In this document: in pieces, positions 27,916-36,381 of the stretch
How the letters are laid out: every line of letters starts with the position of its first letter
Position numbering within the stretch: the stretch's first letter is position 1
Assembly (NCBI RefSeq): GCF_009930795.1
Contig: NZ_CP017146.1
Span: 1,488,001 to 1,552,000 of the forward strand
DNA from: Marisediminicola antarctica
Lineage (GTDB): Bacteria > Actinomycetota > Actinomycetes > Actinomycetales > Microbacteriaceae
DNA length: 64,000 nt
Direction of reading: 5' to 3'
Position numbers and translations under genes: made by a program
Notes under the pieces: generated by a model
Told to the model about the DNA's origin: nothing
Database searches by the model: none
The model's input: the letters and a program-made list of their open reading frames with translations, nothing else

Positions 27916-28707
27916 GTGGGGATCGATCGCGCAACTTGCCGCGGAGTACGGAACCCCGCGAACCCGGCGGAGGAGCTTTACTGGCTGGGGGACGGGTGGT
28001 CGAACGCCCGGAGGTCTGTAGCCGCGCCCAACTCAGCGCCCGCGCCGCGAGAAGCACCATCGACGCCGACAATGCGGTCCGCTGACGGGATCGACCAGCC
28101 GGCAGTGCCGACCGCGCTGGCAGCCACCGCGACCGCCACTATGTCGCCGGAGACCCCGGTGAAAAAGCTGACTGACTACGGCAAGCGATCCCTCTTCGTC
28201 GGCATCGGCGCTCTCGTCTTCGCAGTGGTCCCCGGCCTCAGTTTCATCGCATTCATCCCTGCTCTCGGCGCGATCATTTTCGCGCTGATGGCAATGGTCC
28301 GCAGTACGAACTACAAGGGAAAGGCGCTCGCGGGCTTGATCATGGGCGCTGTCGCCCTGTTCCTGTCCATAATCGTGTCAACGGCAGCAGTCGGCAGCCC
28401 GACGGCCGATGACGCGTCCTCGAATGAGCCGATCGCTGCGGAGGAGCAGGTAGAGCTGTCCGAGGAGGACGCGGCTGCAGCGGAGGCTGAGGCCGCAGCC
28501 CAAGCGGAAGAGGACGCGGCGGCGGCTGCTGAGAAGGCGGCTGAGGAGGCCGCTCGCGGGACGGTCGCCCAGCAGAACGCAAAAGGGTCAGCCGAGAGCC
28601 ACCTCGACTACAGCTCCTTCTCGCGCTCCGGTTTGGTCGACCAACTCATCTTCGAGGGTTTCACCCCCGACGAGGCTAACTACGGCGTCAGTCAGACGGG
28701 CCTCTAG
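27916..28707 (+). CDS. Membrane protein with C-terminal Ltp-family domain, possibly frameshifted N-terminus
   Basis: Up to 263 aa. The middle has two hydrophobic segments (SLFVGIGALVFAVVPGLSF, LAGLIMGAVALFLSIIV) followed by an Ala/Glu-rich coiled stretch. The end, HLDYSSFSRSGLVDQLIFEG and FTPDEANYGV, is one unit of the Ltp (host cell surface-exposed lipoprotein) domain, the fold of a phage superinfection-exclusion protein. The N-terminus reads NPANPAEELYWLGDGWSNAR, like a DUF2510 motif. A second frame starting at 27827 reads into the same motif (LAAEYG), so one lost base near 27953 may have broken an original longer gene. Starts at 28072 and 28141 are also possible. It ends just before a terminator. 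Confidence 0.65.
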   Translation: MGIDRATCRGVRNPANPAEELYWLGDGWSNARRSVAAPNSAPAPREAPSTPTMRSADGIDQPAVPTALAATATATMSPETPVKKLTDYGKRSLFVGIGALVFAVVPGLSFIAFIPALGAIIFALMAMVRSTNYKGKALAGLIMGAVALFLSIIVSTAAVGSPTADDASSNEPIAAEEQVELSEEDAAAAEAEAAAQAEEDAAAAAEKAAEEAARGTVAQQNAKGSAESHLDYSSFSRSGLVDQLIFEGFTPDEANYGVSQTGL

Positions 28708-28712
28708 TCAGC

Positions 28713-28748
28713 GACCGAAATGGTTGAGAAACCGTTCCGGTCCTTTTT
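28713..28748 (+). terminator. Terminator after the Ltp-family gene, near-copy of the tRNA-fMet terminator
   Basis: The stem pairs GACCG (28713-28717) with CGGTC (28738-28742), with an inner GGTT/AACC stem and a run of six T. The core GGTTGAGAAACCGT and the following CCGGTCCTTTTT are shared with 8126-8165. Confidence 0.75.
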
Positions 28749-28944
28749 TGTTTCCCGGGGGAGAAGTGTGATGCTCGATGCGGTTCGCTGCAGCCAGTTT
28801 CTGACGGCTCACGAGATGACTTCACGCAAATGGCTGCCCGAAAGCCGTGACTGCGGCAGACTGTAACGACACGAGCCCGGCCCGGTTTCGGCAGAAATGG
28901 GCCAACTCTCGATCGGCGTCAGCGACGAAACCTGTGGAGAAATC

Positions 28945-30315
28945 ATGAACAAATACGCAGTCACGAACCCCGCCACCGGGGCCAGCGGACCGAGCTTTGA
29001 TCTGGTAACGGATGCTGAGGTGACCGACGCCATCGGGGTCGCAGATCGCGCCCACACCGATTTCTCTCGCCGCACCTCGGTGGCCGAACGTGCAGCCCTC
29101 ATGCAGCGTGTCGCGGACCTGCACTCCGAGCGCCGGGAGCACCTCGCCGACCTCATCGTGCGCGAGATGGGCAAGCCGCTCGAGCAGGCACTCGGCGAGG
29201 TTGACTTCTCAGCCGACATCTACTCGTACTACGCCACCAACGGCGAGGCCTTCCTCGCCGACGAACCGATCGAGCTGCTCGGCGGTGAGGGTTCGGCGTT
29301 CATGCGCAACGCCTCGCTGGGCGTGCTCCTCGGCATCATGCCGTGGAACTTCCCGTACTACCAGGTCGCCCGCTTCGCCGGCCCAAACCTGGTGCTCGGC
29401 AACACGATCCTGCTCAAGCACGCCTCGCAGTGCCCCGAATCCGCCGCCGCCATCGAGGAGATTTTTGCGGATGCCGGCTTCCCCTCGGGCGCATACCGCA
29501 ATCTCTATGCGTCGAACGCCCAGATCGCGGACATCATCGCTGACCCTCGTGTGTGTGGCGTATCGCTGACCGGTTCGGAGGGTGCGGGGGCCGCGGTCGC
29601 CGAGGTCGCTGGCCGCAACCTCAAGAAGGTCGTGCTCGAACTGGGCGGATCAGACCCGTTCATCCTGCTCAGCACCGACAACCTCGAGGAAGCCGTCGAC
29701 GCCGCTGTCGCCGCTCGCATCGACAACTCCGGCCAAGCCTGCAACGCAGCCAAGCGATTCATCGTGATCGATGGGCTGTTTGACGCATTCGTTGAACTCT
29801 TCACAGAGAAGATCGGCGGCACTATTCCGGCGGACCCCACGTCGCCGGAGACGACGCTGGGCCCGCTGTCGTCGCTCGGTGCGGCAGACACGCTCGAGGA
29901 GCAGCTCCAACGCGCCGAGACCCAGGGCGCAACCGTGGCCCTGCGCGGGCGCCGGGACGGCGCCTTCTTCTCCCCGTCGGTGCTCACCGGTGTATCCCCG
30001 CAGAGTGATGCCTACCGGGAGGAGTTCTTCGGGCCGGTGGCCGCCATCTACCGTGTGCAGAGCGAGACCGAGGCGGTACAGGTGGCCAACGACATCCCGT
30101 ATGGGCTGGGTTCCTACCTCTTCACGACGGATGCGGAGCAGGCCCTGCGCGTCGCCGATCTGATCGACGCGGGAATGGTCTTCATCAACGGCTCGCTCCT
30201 CGACAGCCCGGAGCTTCCCTTTGGCGGTGTGAAGAGGTCCGGATTCGGCCGCGAGCTGGGTCGCTTCGGCATCGCGGAGTTCGCCAACAAGAAGCTCATT
30301 CGCATCCTCAAATGA
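28945..30315 (+). CDS. NAD(P)-dependent semialdehyde dehydrogenase (GabD-like)
   Basis: 456 aa aldehyde dehydrogenase of the succinate-semialdehyde dehydrogenase type. It oxidises a short omega-semialdehyde or aminoaldehyde to the acid. The catalytic pair is Glu232 (LELGGSDPF) and Cys266 (NSGQACNAAKR); the cofactor-binding site is around GIMPWNFPYYQVAR and SLTGSEGAG. The start ATG at 28945 has GGAGA upstream. It closely resembles the second dehydrogenase at 39492 (shared [24 protein letters not shown]), so the two are probably paralogues with related substrates. It stands at the edge of the amine island, next to the convergent permease. For piperidine or pyrrolidine use the candidate substrates are glutarate semialdehyde, succinate semialdehyde or gamma-glutamyl-aminoaldehydes; which one cannot be read here. 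Confidence 0.9.
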   Translation: MNKYAVTNPATGASGPSFDLVTDAEVTDAIGVADRAHTDFSRRTSVAERAALMQRVADLHSERREHLADLIVREMGKPLEQALGEVDFSADIYSYYATNGEAFLADEPIELLGGEGSAFMRNASLGVLLGIMPWNFPYYQVARFAGPNLVLGNTILLKHASQCPESAAAIEEIFADAGFPSGAYRNLYASNAQIADIIADPRVCGVSLTGSEGAGAAVAEVAGRNLKKVVLELGGSDPFILLSTDNLEEAVDAAVAARIDNSGQACNAAKRFIVIDGLFDAFVELFTEKIGGTIPADPTSPETTLGPLSSLGAADTLEEQLQRAETQGATVALRGRRDGAFFSPSVLTGVSPQSDAYREEFFGPVAAIYRVQSETEAVQVANDIPYGLGSYLFTTDAEQALRVADLIDAGMVFINGSLLDSPELPFGGVKRSGFGRELGRFGIAEFANKKLIRILK

Positions 30316-30491
30316 CGCGTGTTGGCGCGCCAACTGTCTACCATGTCGGCGCGCCGCCCTTTACGTCGAAACTCGATGTGTGTCACGGCGACCGCGGAGT
30401 CCGAGGTGGTGGGCCTGTATGCCGCTGTCTGTTTCCTCTGGGAGACGGGCGCGACGCGCGACGGTGACCGCCGCGCTCACCTTTAAATTGC

Positions 30492-30535
30492 CTGAAGGGA
30501 CCGGACCCAGCGCTAGCTGGGACCGGTCCCTTCAG
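30492..30535. terminator. Long inverted repeat, probable bidirectional terminator
   Basis: Two 20-base arms (30492-30511 and 30516-30535) pair with a single mismatch around a four-base loop (GCTA). It lies between the convergent dehydrogenase and permease genes, 13 bases from the permease stop codon. There is no long T-run, so it is a stem of unusual stability more than a textbook terminator. Confidence 0.65.
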
Positions 30536-30548
30536 AAGACCGAGGGGG

Positions 30549-32051
30549 CTACGAATCAACCCGGGCGTTCGCCCGAATCCGATTCGCGACCTCAATCGCA
30601 TCGCCCTCGGGAGCATCAGATTTGCGATCAGGACGTGCCGTAATCAGGTAGATGCCGCCAGTCACAACCACAACTCCCAAACCGATCCAGGCAATGTAAT
30701 CAGAGATGAAGTCGCCTGAATCGCCCGGGACAAGGAGCAGGTACACGGCGATGATGCCGTAGGCAAGCGCGGCTATGTTTACGATCAGACCCGCGCGGCC
30801 GAGGTTGAACGGACCGGCGGGCTTCCATCCCTTGAGCCGCTGACGCAGCGCGGCCAGAACCACGGCCTGAAAGGCAACATAAATGCCCAGAACCGCGAAC
30901 GCCGTAATCTGGAACAGGGATTCTGGCCGCACGTACACGAGCAGACAGAGAAGGATCGGCACGAAACTGGCCACTAAAAGCGCGTTAGCGGGCACTTGCG
31001 TGCGCGGTGAAATTTTCGAGAGCCACGTGCTGCCGGGCAACATACCGTCGCGGGCGAACGAGTGCAACAGACGACTGGCTGCCGCCTGGAGGCTCAGGAC
31101 GCAGGAGATGAAGGCGACGCAGGCAACCACGAGGAAGACCTTCGCGCCGACCACTCCGAGCGATGATTCGAGGATTCCCGGGATCGGATCGGCGTCTTCT
31201 CCGCTCACGATGGCGGCGAGGTCTGGAGCCGCGAGAACGTAGCCGACGTAGGACACCAGCGCTGAAACGCCTCCGACGAAGATGGTTAGGTACATGGCCC
31301 GCGGAACCCGGCGTGATGGATCGACGACCTCCTCCGCCACGTCGCCGCATGCCTCGAATCCGTAAAACATGAAGAGGCCGACGAGGGCTGCGCCGACAAA
31401 CGCAGCCAAATAGTTGCCGTCGCCCTTTCCGAACGAGTCCACAAAGACGCTGAAGTCGTTCTTGCGCTGGAAGATGAGGAGGTAGATCCCAAGCCCGACC
31501 ACTCCCGTCAGCTCGGCGGCGAGACCAATCCGTGCGACGCGGGACATCGTCTTGGTTCCCCCGAGGTTGAGTACAAGCGCGATCAGTAGAAGCGCCACCG
31601 CAAACATCAGGGTGGTGCCCGGGCCTACCGTCACGCCGAACAAGCTCGACACGAATCCGCTGCCGTATTCCGCGACCGAGGTGATCGTCACGATCATCGC
31701 CCAGATGTAAATCCAGGCGGCCATCCACGCGTATCGCTTCCCCCAGAGCCTGCGGGACCAGGGATACACGCCGCCGGCGATTGGGAACTGCGAGACGACC
31801 TCACCCATCACCAAGGCCACGAGAAGTTGGCCGGCCCCGACGATGACGATCCAGAAGACCGACGGCGGCCCCCCAATGCTGAGCGAGAAAGCGAAGAGCG
31901 CATACACCGCCACGAGCGGGGAGAGGTAGGTGAACCCGAGCGCGATATTTCCCCACAGGGACATCGAACGCTTATAGGTGCCCTCGTAGCCGAGTACGGC
32001 GAGGTGCTCCGCGTCTTCCAGACCACTGGCTTCAGAACTCTTTACGGACAT
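30549..32051 (-). CDS. APC superfamily amino acid/amine permease
   Basis: 500 aa with about twelve membrane segments, cytoplasmic ends and the APC consensus near the N-terminus (NIALGFTYLSPLVAVYALFA, GGVYPWSRRLWG, GFEACGDVAEEVVDPSRRVP). It imports amino acids, GABA, polyamines or related amines in exchange or with protons. The start at 32051 has AAAGG upstream. It is divergent from the P450 gene with 223 bases between them, so the uptake gene and the oxidising system probably share regulation. This makes it the candidate importer for the amine used by the island; the substrate is an inference. Confidence 0.9.
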   Translation of the reverse strand: MSVKSSEASGLEDAEHLAVLGYEGTYKRSMSLWGNIALGFTYLSPLVAVYALFAFSLSIGGPPSVFWIVIVGAGQLLVALVMGEVVSQFPIAGGVYPWSRRLWGKRYAWMAAWIYIWAMIVTITSVAEYGSGFVSSLFGVTVGPGTTLMFAVALLLIALVLNLGGTKTMSRVARIGLAAELTGVVGLGIYLLIFQRKNDFSVFVDSFGKGDGNYLAAFVGAALVGLFMFYGFEACGDVAEEVVDPSRRVPRAMYLTIFVGGVSALVSYVGYVLAAPDLAAIVSGEDADPIPGILESSLGVVGAKVFLVVACVAFISCVLSLQAAASRLLHSFARDGMLPGSTWLSKISPRTQVPANALLVASFVPILLCLLVYVRPESLFQITAFAVLGIYVAFQAVVLAALRQRLKGWKPAGPFNLGRAGLIVNIAALAYGIIAVYLLLVPGDSGDFISDYIAWIGLGVVVVTGGIYLITARPDRKSDAPEGDAIEVANRIRANARVDS

Positions 32052-32274
32052 TTTTGCCTTTCAGGAAATCCTCGAGGAAAAGCACGACGCTCGACGATGA
32101 GCGGCGCTACACGATGAGCGACACCGTATCGGAATAAATACCCCAGTGCTACATGTTTTAACTGGACGGCCCGAATCTCGCCGACGACGCATAAATGTCG
32201 CGCTTGGATGAAAAAGGACCTATGCTCCGGAGTAATCATTCATTGTTGATGTATTTACGGACATTGGGGTCTCC

Positions 32275-33471
32275 ATGGGAACACTCGAAAGCGCACCCTT
32301 TTTCGACATCTCGGATCCTGCGTTCGCAATGCACTCGGACGCCGTTCGGTCGGCCCGGGCACAGAGTTGGTTTGCTCGCACCAACTACGGCGTCGCCGTC
32401 CTTCGATACAACGAGGTGAGCCGTCTCCTCAAAGACCAACGCCTCAAGCAGGGGAGCGCGCAATGGCCTGAGCACAACGGTGTCCACAGCGGGCTCTTCT
32501 ACGAGTGGTGGACCAAGAACCTCCTTGTGCTCGAGGGCGAGGACCACCATCGCATACGCCGCCTGCTCAATCCAGCCTTCTCGCCTCGCCACATAGAACC
32601 GCTGAATGCCCGATTCACTGCGCTGGCCGAGGAACTCGCCGATGGGTTCATCGAGGCGGGAGAGTGCGAGTTCGTCCGGGACTTCGCCGAGCCCTATGCG
32701 ACCCGTGTGCTCTGCATCCTGTTGGGCATCCCGGAAAGCGAGTGGCCGACCATCGCCAGACTCGCCTCGACTGTGGGCTTGGCGTTGGGCGTGCACCTCA
32801 GGCGGGACTTGGAACAAGTCGAAGGCGCTATCCAAGAGCTCTACCTCTACGCGGAGGCCCTCATCGCCGATCGCCATGCGAACCCCGGCGAGGACTTCAT
32901 CTCGCGACTCGTGCTGGCTAACCGGGAGGGTGACAGCCTAAGCGACGCCGAGTTGCGCAACGCGATCGTGCTCCTCATCTTCGGCGGCATGGACACCACG
33001 CGAAATCAGCTGGGCTTGGCGATGCAATCTTTCATCCACAACTCGGAACAATGGGATCTGCTCGCGGAACGCCCTGATTTGGGACGCAAAGCCGTCGAGG
33101 AGGTAATGCGCACGAATCCGACAACCACTTGGGTGACTCGCGAGGCGATCGAAGACTTCACCTACAACGGTCTCGATATCGCCCGCGGCACGACCGTGCA
33201 CCTCTTCACCCAGGTCTCCGGCACTGACCCGCTGGCGTTTCCCGATCCAGAGATCGATTTGCTTGGCGAACATGCTCCGCACTACGGATTTGGAGGCGGC
33301 GTGCACCACTGCCTCGGTCACTTCGTGGCAAGAGCCGACATGGCTGCCGCTCTTCCACTTCTGGCGCGTCGAATGCGCAATGTGAGGGTGGACGGCGCCG
33401 ACGAATGGATGCCCGACTCCGGCAATACCGGTCCCGTGCGTCTGCCCCTGAGATTCACATCCGCCTCATAG
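32275..33471 (+). CDS. Cytochrome P450 (candidate CYP151-like amine-oxidising P450)
   Basis: 398 aa soluble bacterial P450. The motifs are: I-helix FGGMDTTRNQ (about residues 236-245), the ExxR motif in EEVMR (about 275), and the heme loop FGGGVHHCLGH with the cysteine ligand at about 346. Substrate contacts cannot be read. The gene heads a tight row: ferredoxin 45 bases later, reductase 7 bases after that, then a glutamine-synthetase-like ligase with overlapping stop/start. The same combination (P450, 3Fe-4S ferredoxin, reductase and glutamine-synthetase-like gene) is known from the mycobacterial pip and mor loci, whose CYP151 oxidises piperidine, pyrrolidine and morpholine. I therefore propose hydroxylation beside the ring nitrogen and ring opening of a cyclic secondary amine. 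The P450 assignment is certain; the substrate is inferred from context. Confidence 0.93.
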   Translation: MGTLESAPFFDISDPAFAMHSDAVRSARAQSWFARTNYGVAVLRYNEVSRLLKDQRLKQGSAQWPEHNGVHSGLFYEWWTKNLLVLEGEDHHRIRRLLNPAFSPRHIEPLNARFTALAEELADGFIEAGECEFVRDFAEPYATRVLCILLGIPESEWPTIARLASTVGLALGVHLRRDLEQVEGAIQELYLYAEALIADRHANPGEDFISRLVLANREGDSLSDAELRNAIVLLIFGGMDTTRNQLGLAMQSFIHNSEQWDLLAERPDLGRKAVEEVMRTNPTTTWVTREAIEDFTYNGLDIARGTTVHLFTQVSGTDPLAFPDPEIDLLGEHAPHYGFGGGVHHCLGHFVARADMAAALPLLARRMRNVRVDGADEWMPDSGNTGPVRLPLRFTSAS

Positions 33472-33516
33472 TGCCTCGACGGCACCCTGCTGCACACCAT
33501 CACCAAGGGAGAACAG

Positions 33517-33711
33517 ATGAAGGTCTACGTTGACCGCAACTTGTGCGACAACCACGGGCAGTGCGCGATTTCTGCGCCCGCCGTGTTTCGCATCAATTCC
33601 GAGGGCATCCTCGAGTACGAGGATGATGTCGACGGCTCTCTGCGCAATGACGTCGAGGACGCGATCGACGTGTGCCCGGTTCAGGCCATCTTCATTCGCG
33701 ACGACGAATAG
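33517..33711 (+). CDS. [3Fe-4S] ferredoxin for the P450
   Basis: 64 aa. The three cluster cysteines are in LCDNHGQCAIS (CX5C) and DVCPVQAIF; a fourth is absent, so the cluster is [3Fe-4S], the type that serves many actinobacterial P450s (and PipB/MorB). The start ATG at 33517 has a GGGAG site. Its place between the P450 and the reductase indicates that it passes electrons to the P450. Confidence 0.93.
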   Translation: MKVYVDRNLCDNHGQCAISAPAVFRINSEGILEYEDDVDGSLRNDVEDAIDVCPVQAIFIRDDE

Positions 33712-33718
33712 GCGCGTC

Positions 33719-34972
33719 GTGATCGTGGTGGCGGGCGGCTCGCTCGGCGGTTTGCGCACCGTCGAACAGTTGCGAGCCCACGGCTACACCGGCTCGATGA
33801 GGATCGTGGGCGACGAGAGGCATTTACCTTGCAATCGCCCACCATCGTCCAAGGGCGTGCTTTCCTCGACTGCTTCGCTCAGCGAGACTCTGCCGGAGTC
33901 GACGTTTCGCCAGCGCACGTCCACCGCCGACGCGCAGCGGTCGCTAGGAACTAAAACCTTCTGCAGCAACCTCGCCGACCGAGTAGTAGAGCTCGACAAA
34001 GGCGAAACCGTGGCGCATCACGGACTCGTCGTGGCGACAGGCTTGTTTGCGCGCCGGCTCGACACGTGCACTCCGGCGGCTGGCCGATTCGTGATCCGCA
34101 CAATCGATGATTCCCTCGTGCTGCGTGCCCGCTTGCGACCCGGGATACGAGCGGTCATCGTCGGGGCCGGATTCATCGGGTGCGAGATCGCGGCAGCCGC
34201 GACGGCCCTCGGCTGCCAAGTGACCATTGTGGAAGGTTCCAGCGGCCCCATGGAGAACTCAATCGGCCGCAAACTCAGCGACACCATGAAGCCGCTGATG
34301 GAGGATTACGGCGGGGAGTTCCGGACCGGGCGGGTCGTCGGTCTGCTGACGGCCTTGGACCAGCGTTGTGTTGGCTTCACTCTCGATGATGGCTCGCAAC
34401 TAGCGGCTGACGTCGTCGTTGAGTCGATCGGATCGCTCCCGAATGTCGAGTGGCTCGACGGCAATAACCTCGACCTCACCGACGGCGGTCTCTGTGACGA
34501 CAGCATGCGAGTGAGGGGGGCTACTCGTGCCGTAGCGGTCGGCGACATCGCGCGCTTCCCCGACCAGGTCCTGGGTGGCGACGCGCGACGGGTCGAGCAC
34601 TGGGCAACCGCCGGCGACACCGCCAAAATCGCCGCTGCGACCCTCGTGGCTGATCTGGCAGGACAGGCTTCTCCCGCGGCGGTGACCCCGACACCGAGTT
34701 TCTGGACCGAGCTCTGTGAAGTCCGCCTCGTTGGCGTCGGCTCACCGGGTGCGGCCACTTCCGTACGTGAACTCGAGGGGGACCTCGGCCATCCCGCACG
34801 CGGTGTGGCCCTGGGGTACTTCCGAGAGGAACTCCTCGCCGCCGTCGTCACGGTGACACTTCCCAGCAACCGGCAACTGCATTACCGAGGGCTCGTCGCC
34901 ACTGCACGCGAACTTGCTTCCAATCTCCCTGCTTTCCAGCCAAATCCGACCAGGAAAAGAGAAGACCAATGA
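33719..34972 (+). CDS. FAD-dependent ferredoxin reductase for the P450
   Basis: 417 aa flavoprotein of the rubredoxin/putidaredoxin reductase type, passing electrons from NAD(P)H to the ferredoxin. The FAD-binding start is VIVVAGGSLGG (variant GxGxxG); the NAD site is VIVGAGFIGCEIAAAATAL; AVAVGDIARFPD is the second FAD motif, and the C-terminal domain follows. The GTG at 33719 lies 7 bases after the ferredoxin stop. Its stop overlaps the ATG of the ligase gene (ATGA), so translation should be coupled. The usual active-site run 'PYxRPPLSK' is changed to PCNRPPSSKG, a small departure to note. Confidence 0.9.
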   Translation: MIVVAGGSLGGLRTVEQLRAHGYTGSMRIVGDERHLPCNRPPSSKGVLSSTASLSETLPESTFRQRTSTADAQRSLGTKTFCSNLADRVVELDKGETVAHHGLVVATGLFARRLDTCTPAAGRFVIRTIDDSLVLRARLRPGIRAVIVGAGFIGCEIAAAATALGCQVTIVEGSSGPMENSIGRKLSDTMKPLMEDYGGEFRTGRVVGLLTALDQRCVGFTLDDGSQLAADVVVESIGSLPNVEWLDGNNLDLTDGGLCDDSMRVRGATRAVAVGDIARFPDQVLGGDARRVEHWATAGDTAKIAAATLVADLAGQASPAAVTPTPSFWTELCEVRLVGVGSPGAATSVRELEGDLGHPARGVALGYFREELLAAVVTVTLPSNRQLHYRGLVATARELASNLPAFQPNPTRKREDQ

Positions 34973-36381
34973 CGATGACGTCAGATAGCACCGTAAGTTC
35001 GGCGCTGAGCGACCGGGATGCGTTCGCGCGGCACCGTGAGGCCAACATGGATCGGGAAGTCGTTGCCGATCTCGAGAAGCGCATCGCCGCTTCCGGGGTC
35101 GAGTACATCTACTACATGCTCCCGACGATTGGGTCCAAGGTCGTCGCGAAAATGGTCCCGGCACGGCATCTGCGCCGGAACCTCGAAAAGGGCATCGCCC
35201 TGCACCGCACCGCGGTTGCTGACCTTCAGTCAGACCGCATGGGCAACCTGATCGGTGGCGGGATCGGGGCCCGAGAGATGGTGGGCCTCCCCGATCCTGA
35301 GACTTTTGTTGTGCTGCCCTGGGACCACTCCGTGGCGCGGATGTTCTGTCGTGCCTACGAGCCGCCACACCTTCCAGAGGTGGGTGGTCGCCCGCTCGCC
35401 ACTGACTCCCGCGGTCTGCTGTCGCGCGCGCACAGCGAATTCACGGCCCGAACCGGCCTCGAGGTGCGATCGGGATGCGAGCCCGAAATGACCTGGGTTG
35501 GTCCGGGCCTCGACGTGATCAAAAAAGAGGGAGCGAGCCCGGCCTACCAAGTTGAGAACCTTGAACGGATGCGCCCGATCTACAAGAAACTCGTCCCCTA
35601 TGCACAGGCGTTCGGCCTCGACATGATCGAGGGCGACTACGAAGATGATGGCCAGCTTGAACTCAACTGGATGTACGACCGCGTCGAGCTCACATCAGAT
35701 CGTTTGGTGACCTACCGCCAGATCTGTCGTCAAGTCGCCCGCGAAGAAGGCGTGACGGCGAGCTTCATGCCCAAACCGACGGCGGGCCAGATGGGCAACG
35801 GGTGCCACCACAACCTCAGCCTCTGGAGAGGGGATGAGAACGTGCTGATCGAGCCTGGCAACCCCGACCTCCATCTCAGCGAAATTGGACGTCACGCTGT
35901 CGGTGGAATGCTCACCCACGCCGCCGCATCCACCATCGCCATGGCCCCCACCGTGAATTCTTACAAGCGCTTCTGGGATACCGGCCAATTCGCGCCGAGC
36001 ATTGCCACTTGGGGTCTCGACAGCCGTGCGAGCATGATCCGTATCTCGTCCATCGGCCGGATGGAGTACCGGCTGCCCGACGCGAGCGTAAACCCGTATC
36101 TGTCTCACGCGCTACTTATCTCCGCGATGGAAGACGGCATCAACCGACAAATCAACCCTGGAGCACCCATTGGGGAGTCCGGGGCGCTGGCATCGTTCCC
36201 CGCGATTCCACTGAACCTCGGCGAGGCCATCGCGACCTTCCGGTCGAGCGATCTGATGTCGTCAGCGATTCCCGCCGACTACTTCGACATCTTCCTGGAG
36301 CTCAAGGAAGACGAGTGGGCTCGCTTCTCGGGCGCCGTGACTGACTGGGAGCGCGCGATGTACTGGGAGACCCTCCCGTGA
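34969..36381 (+). CDS. Glutamine-synthetase-like gamma-glutamyl-amine ligase (PuuA/PipC-like)
   Basis: 470 aa of the glutamine synthetase superfamily, the class that joins the gamma-carboxyl of glutamate to amines other than ammonia (PuuA, gamma-glutamylmethylamide, IpuC and TdnQ-like enzymes). Catalytic-domain motifs: GCEPEMTWVGPG (metal-binding Glu), ELNWMYDRVEL, MGNGCHHNLSLW (near residue 277) and ARSxMIRI-like RASMIRISSIGRMEYR. The N-terminal beta-grasp domain begins near residue 35. The ATG at 34969 overlaps the reductase stop. Its 3' end overlaps the start of the binding-protein gene (GTGA). The proposed role is to glutamylate the amino group after ring opening, protecting a reactive aminoaldehyde. 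The superfamily is certain and the exact substrate is open. Confidence 0.88.
   Translation: MTMTSDSTVSSALSDRDAFARHREANMDREVVADLEKRIAASGVEYIYYMLPTIGSKVVAKMVPARHLRRNLEKGIALHRTAVADLQSDRMGNLIGGGIGAREMVGLPDPETFVVLPWDHSVARMFCRAYEPPHLPEVGGRPLATDSRGLLSRAHSEFTARTGLEVRSGCEPEMTWVGPGLDVIKKEGASPAYQVENLERMRPIYKKLVPYAQAFGLDMIEGDYEDDGQLELNWMYDRVELTSDRLVTYRQICRQVAREEGVTASFMPKPTAGQMGNGCHHNLSLWRGDENVLIEPGNPDLHLSEIGRHAVGGMLTHAAASTIAMAPTVNSYKRFWDTGQFAPSIATWGLDSRASMIRISSIGRMEYRLPDASVNPYLSHALLISAMEDGINRQINPGAPIGESGALASFPAIPLNLGEAIATFRSSDLMSSAIPADYFDIFLELKEDEWARFSGAVTDWERAMYWETLP

Noticed and set aside
32275-34972. Antibiotic or terpene biosynthetic cluster around the P450
   Set aside because: No synthase, NRPS, PKS or terpene cyclase is nearby; the neighbours are amine and acyl-CoA catabolism genes.
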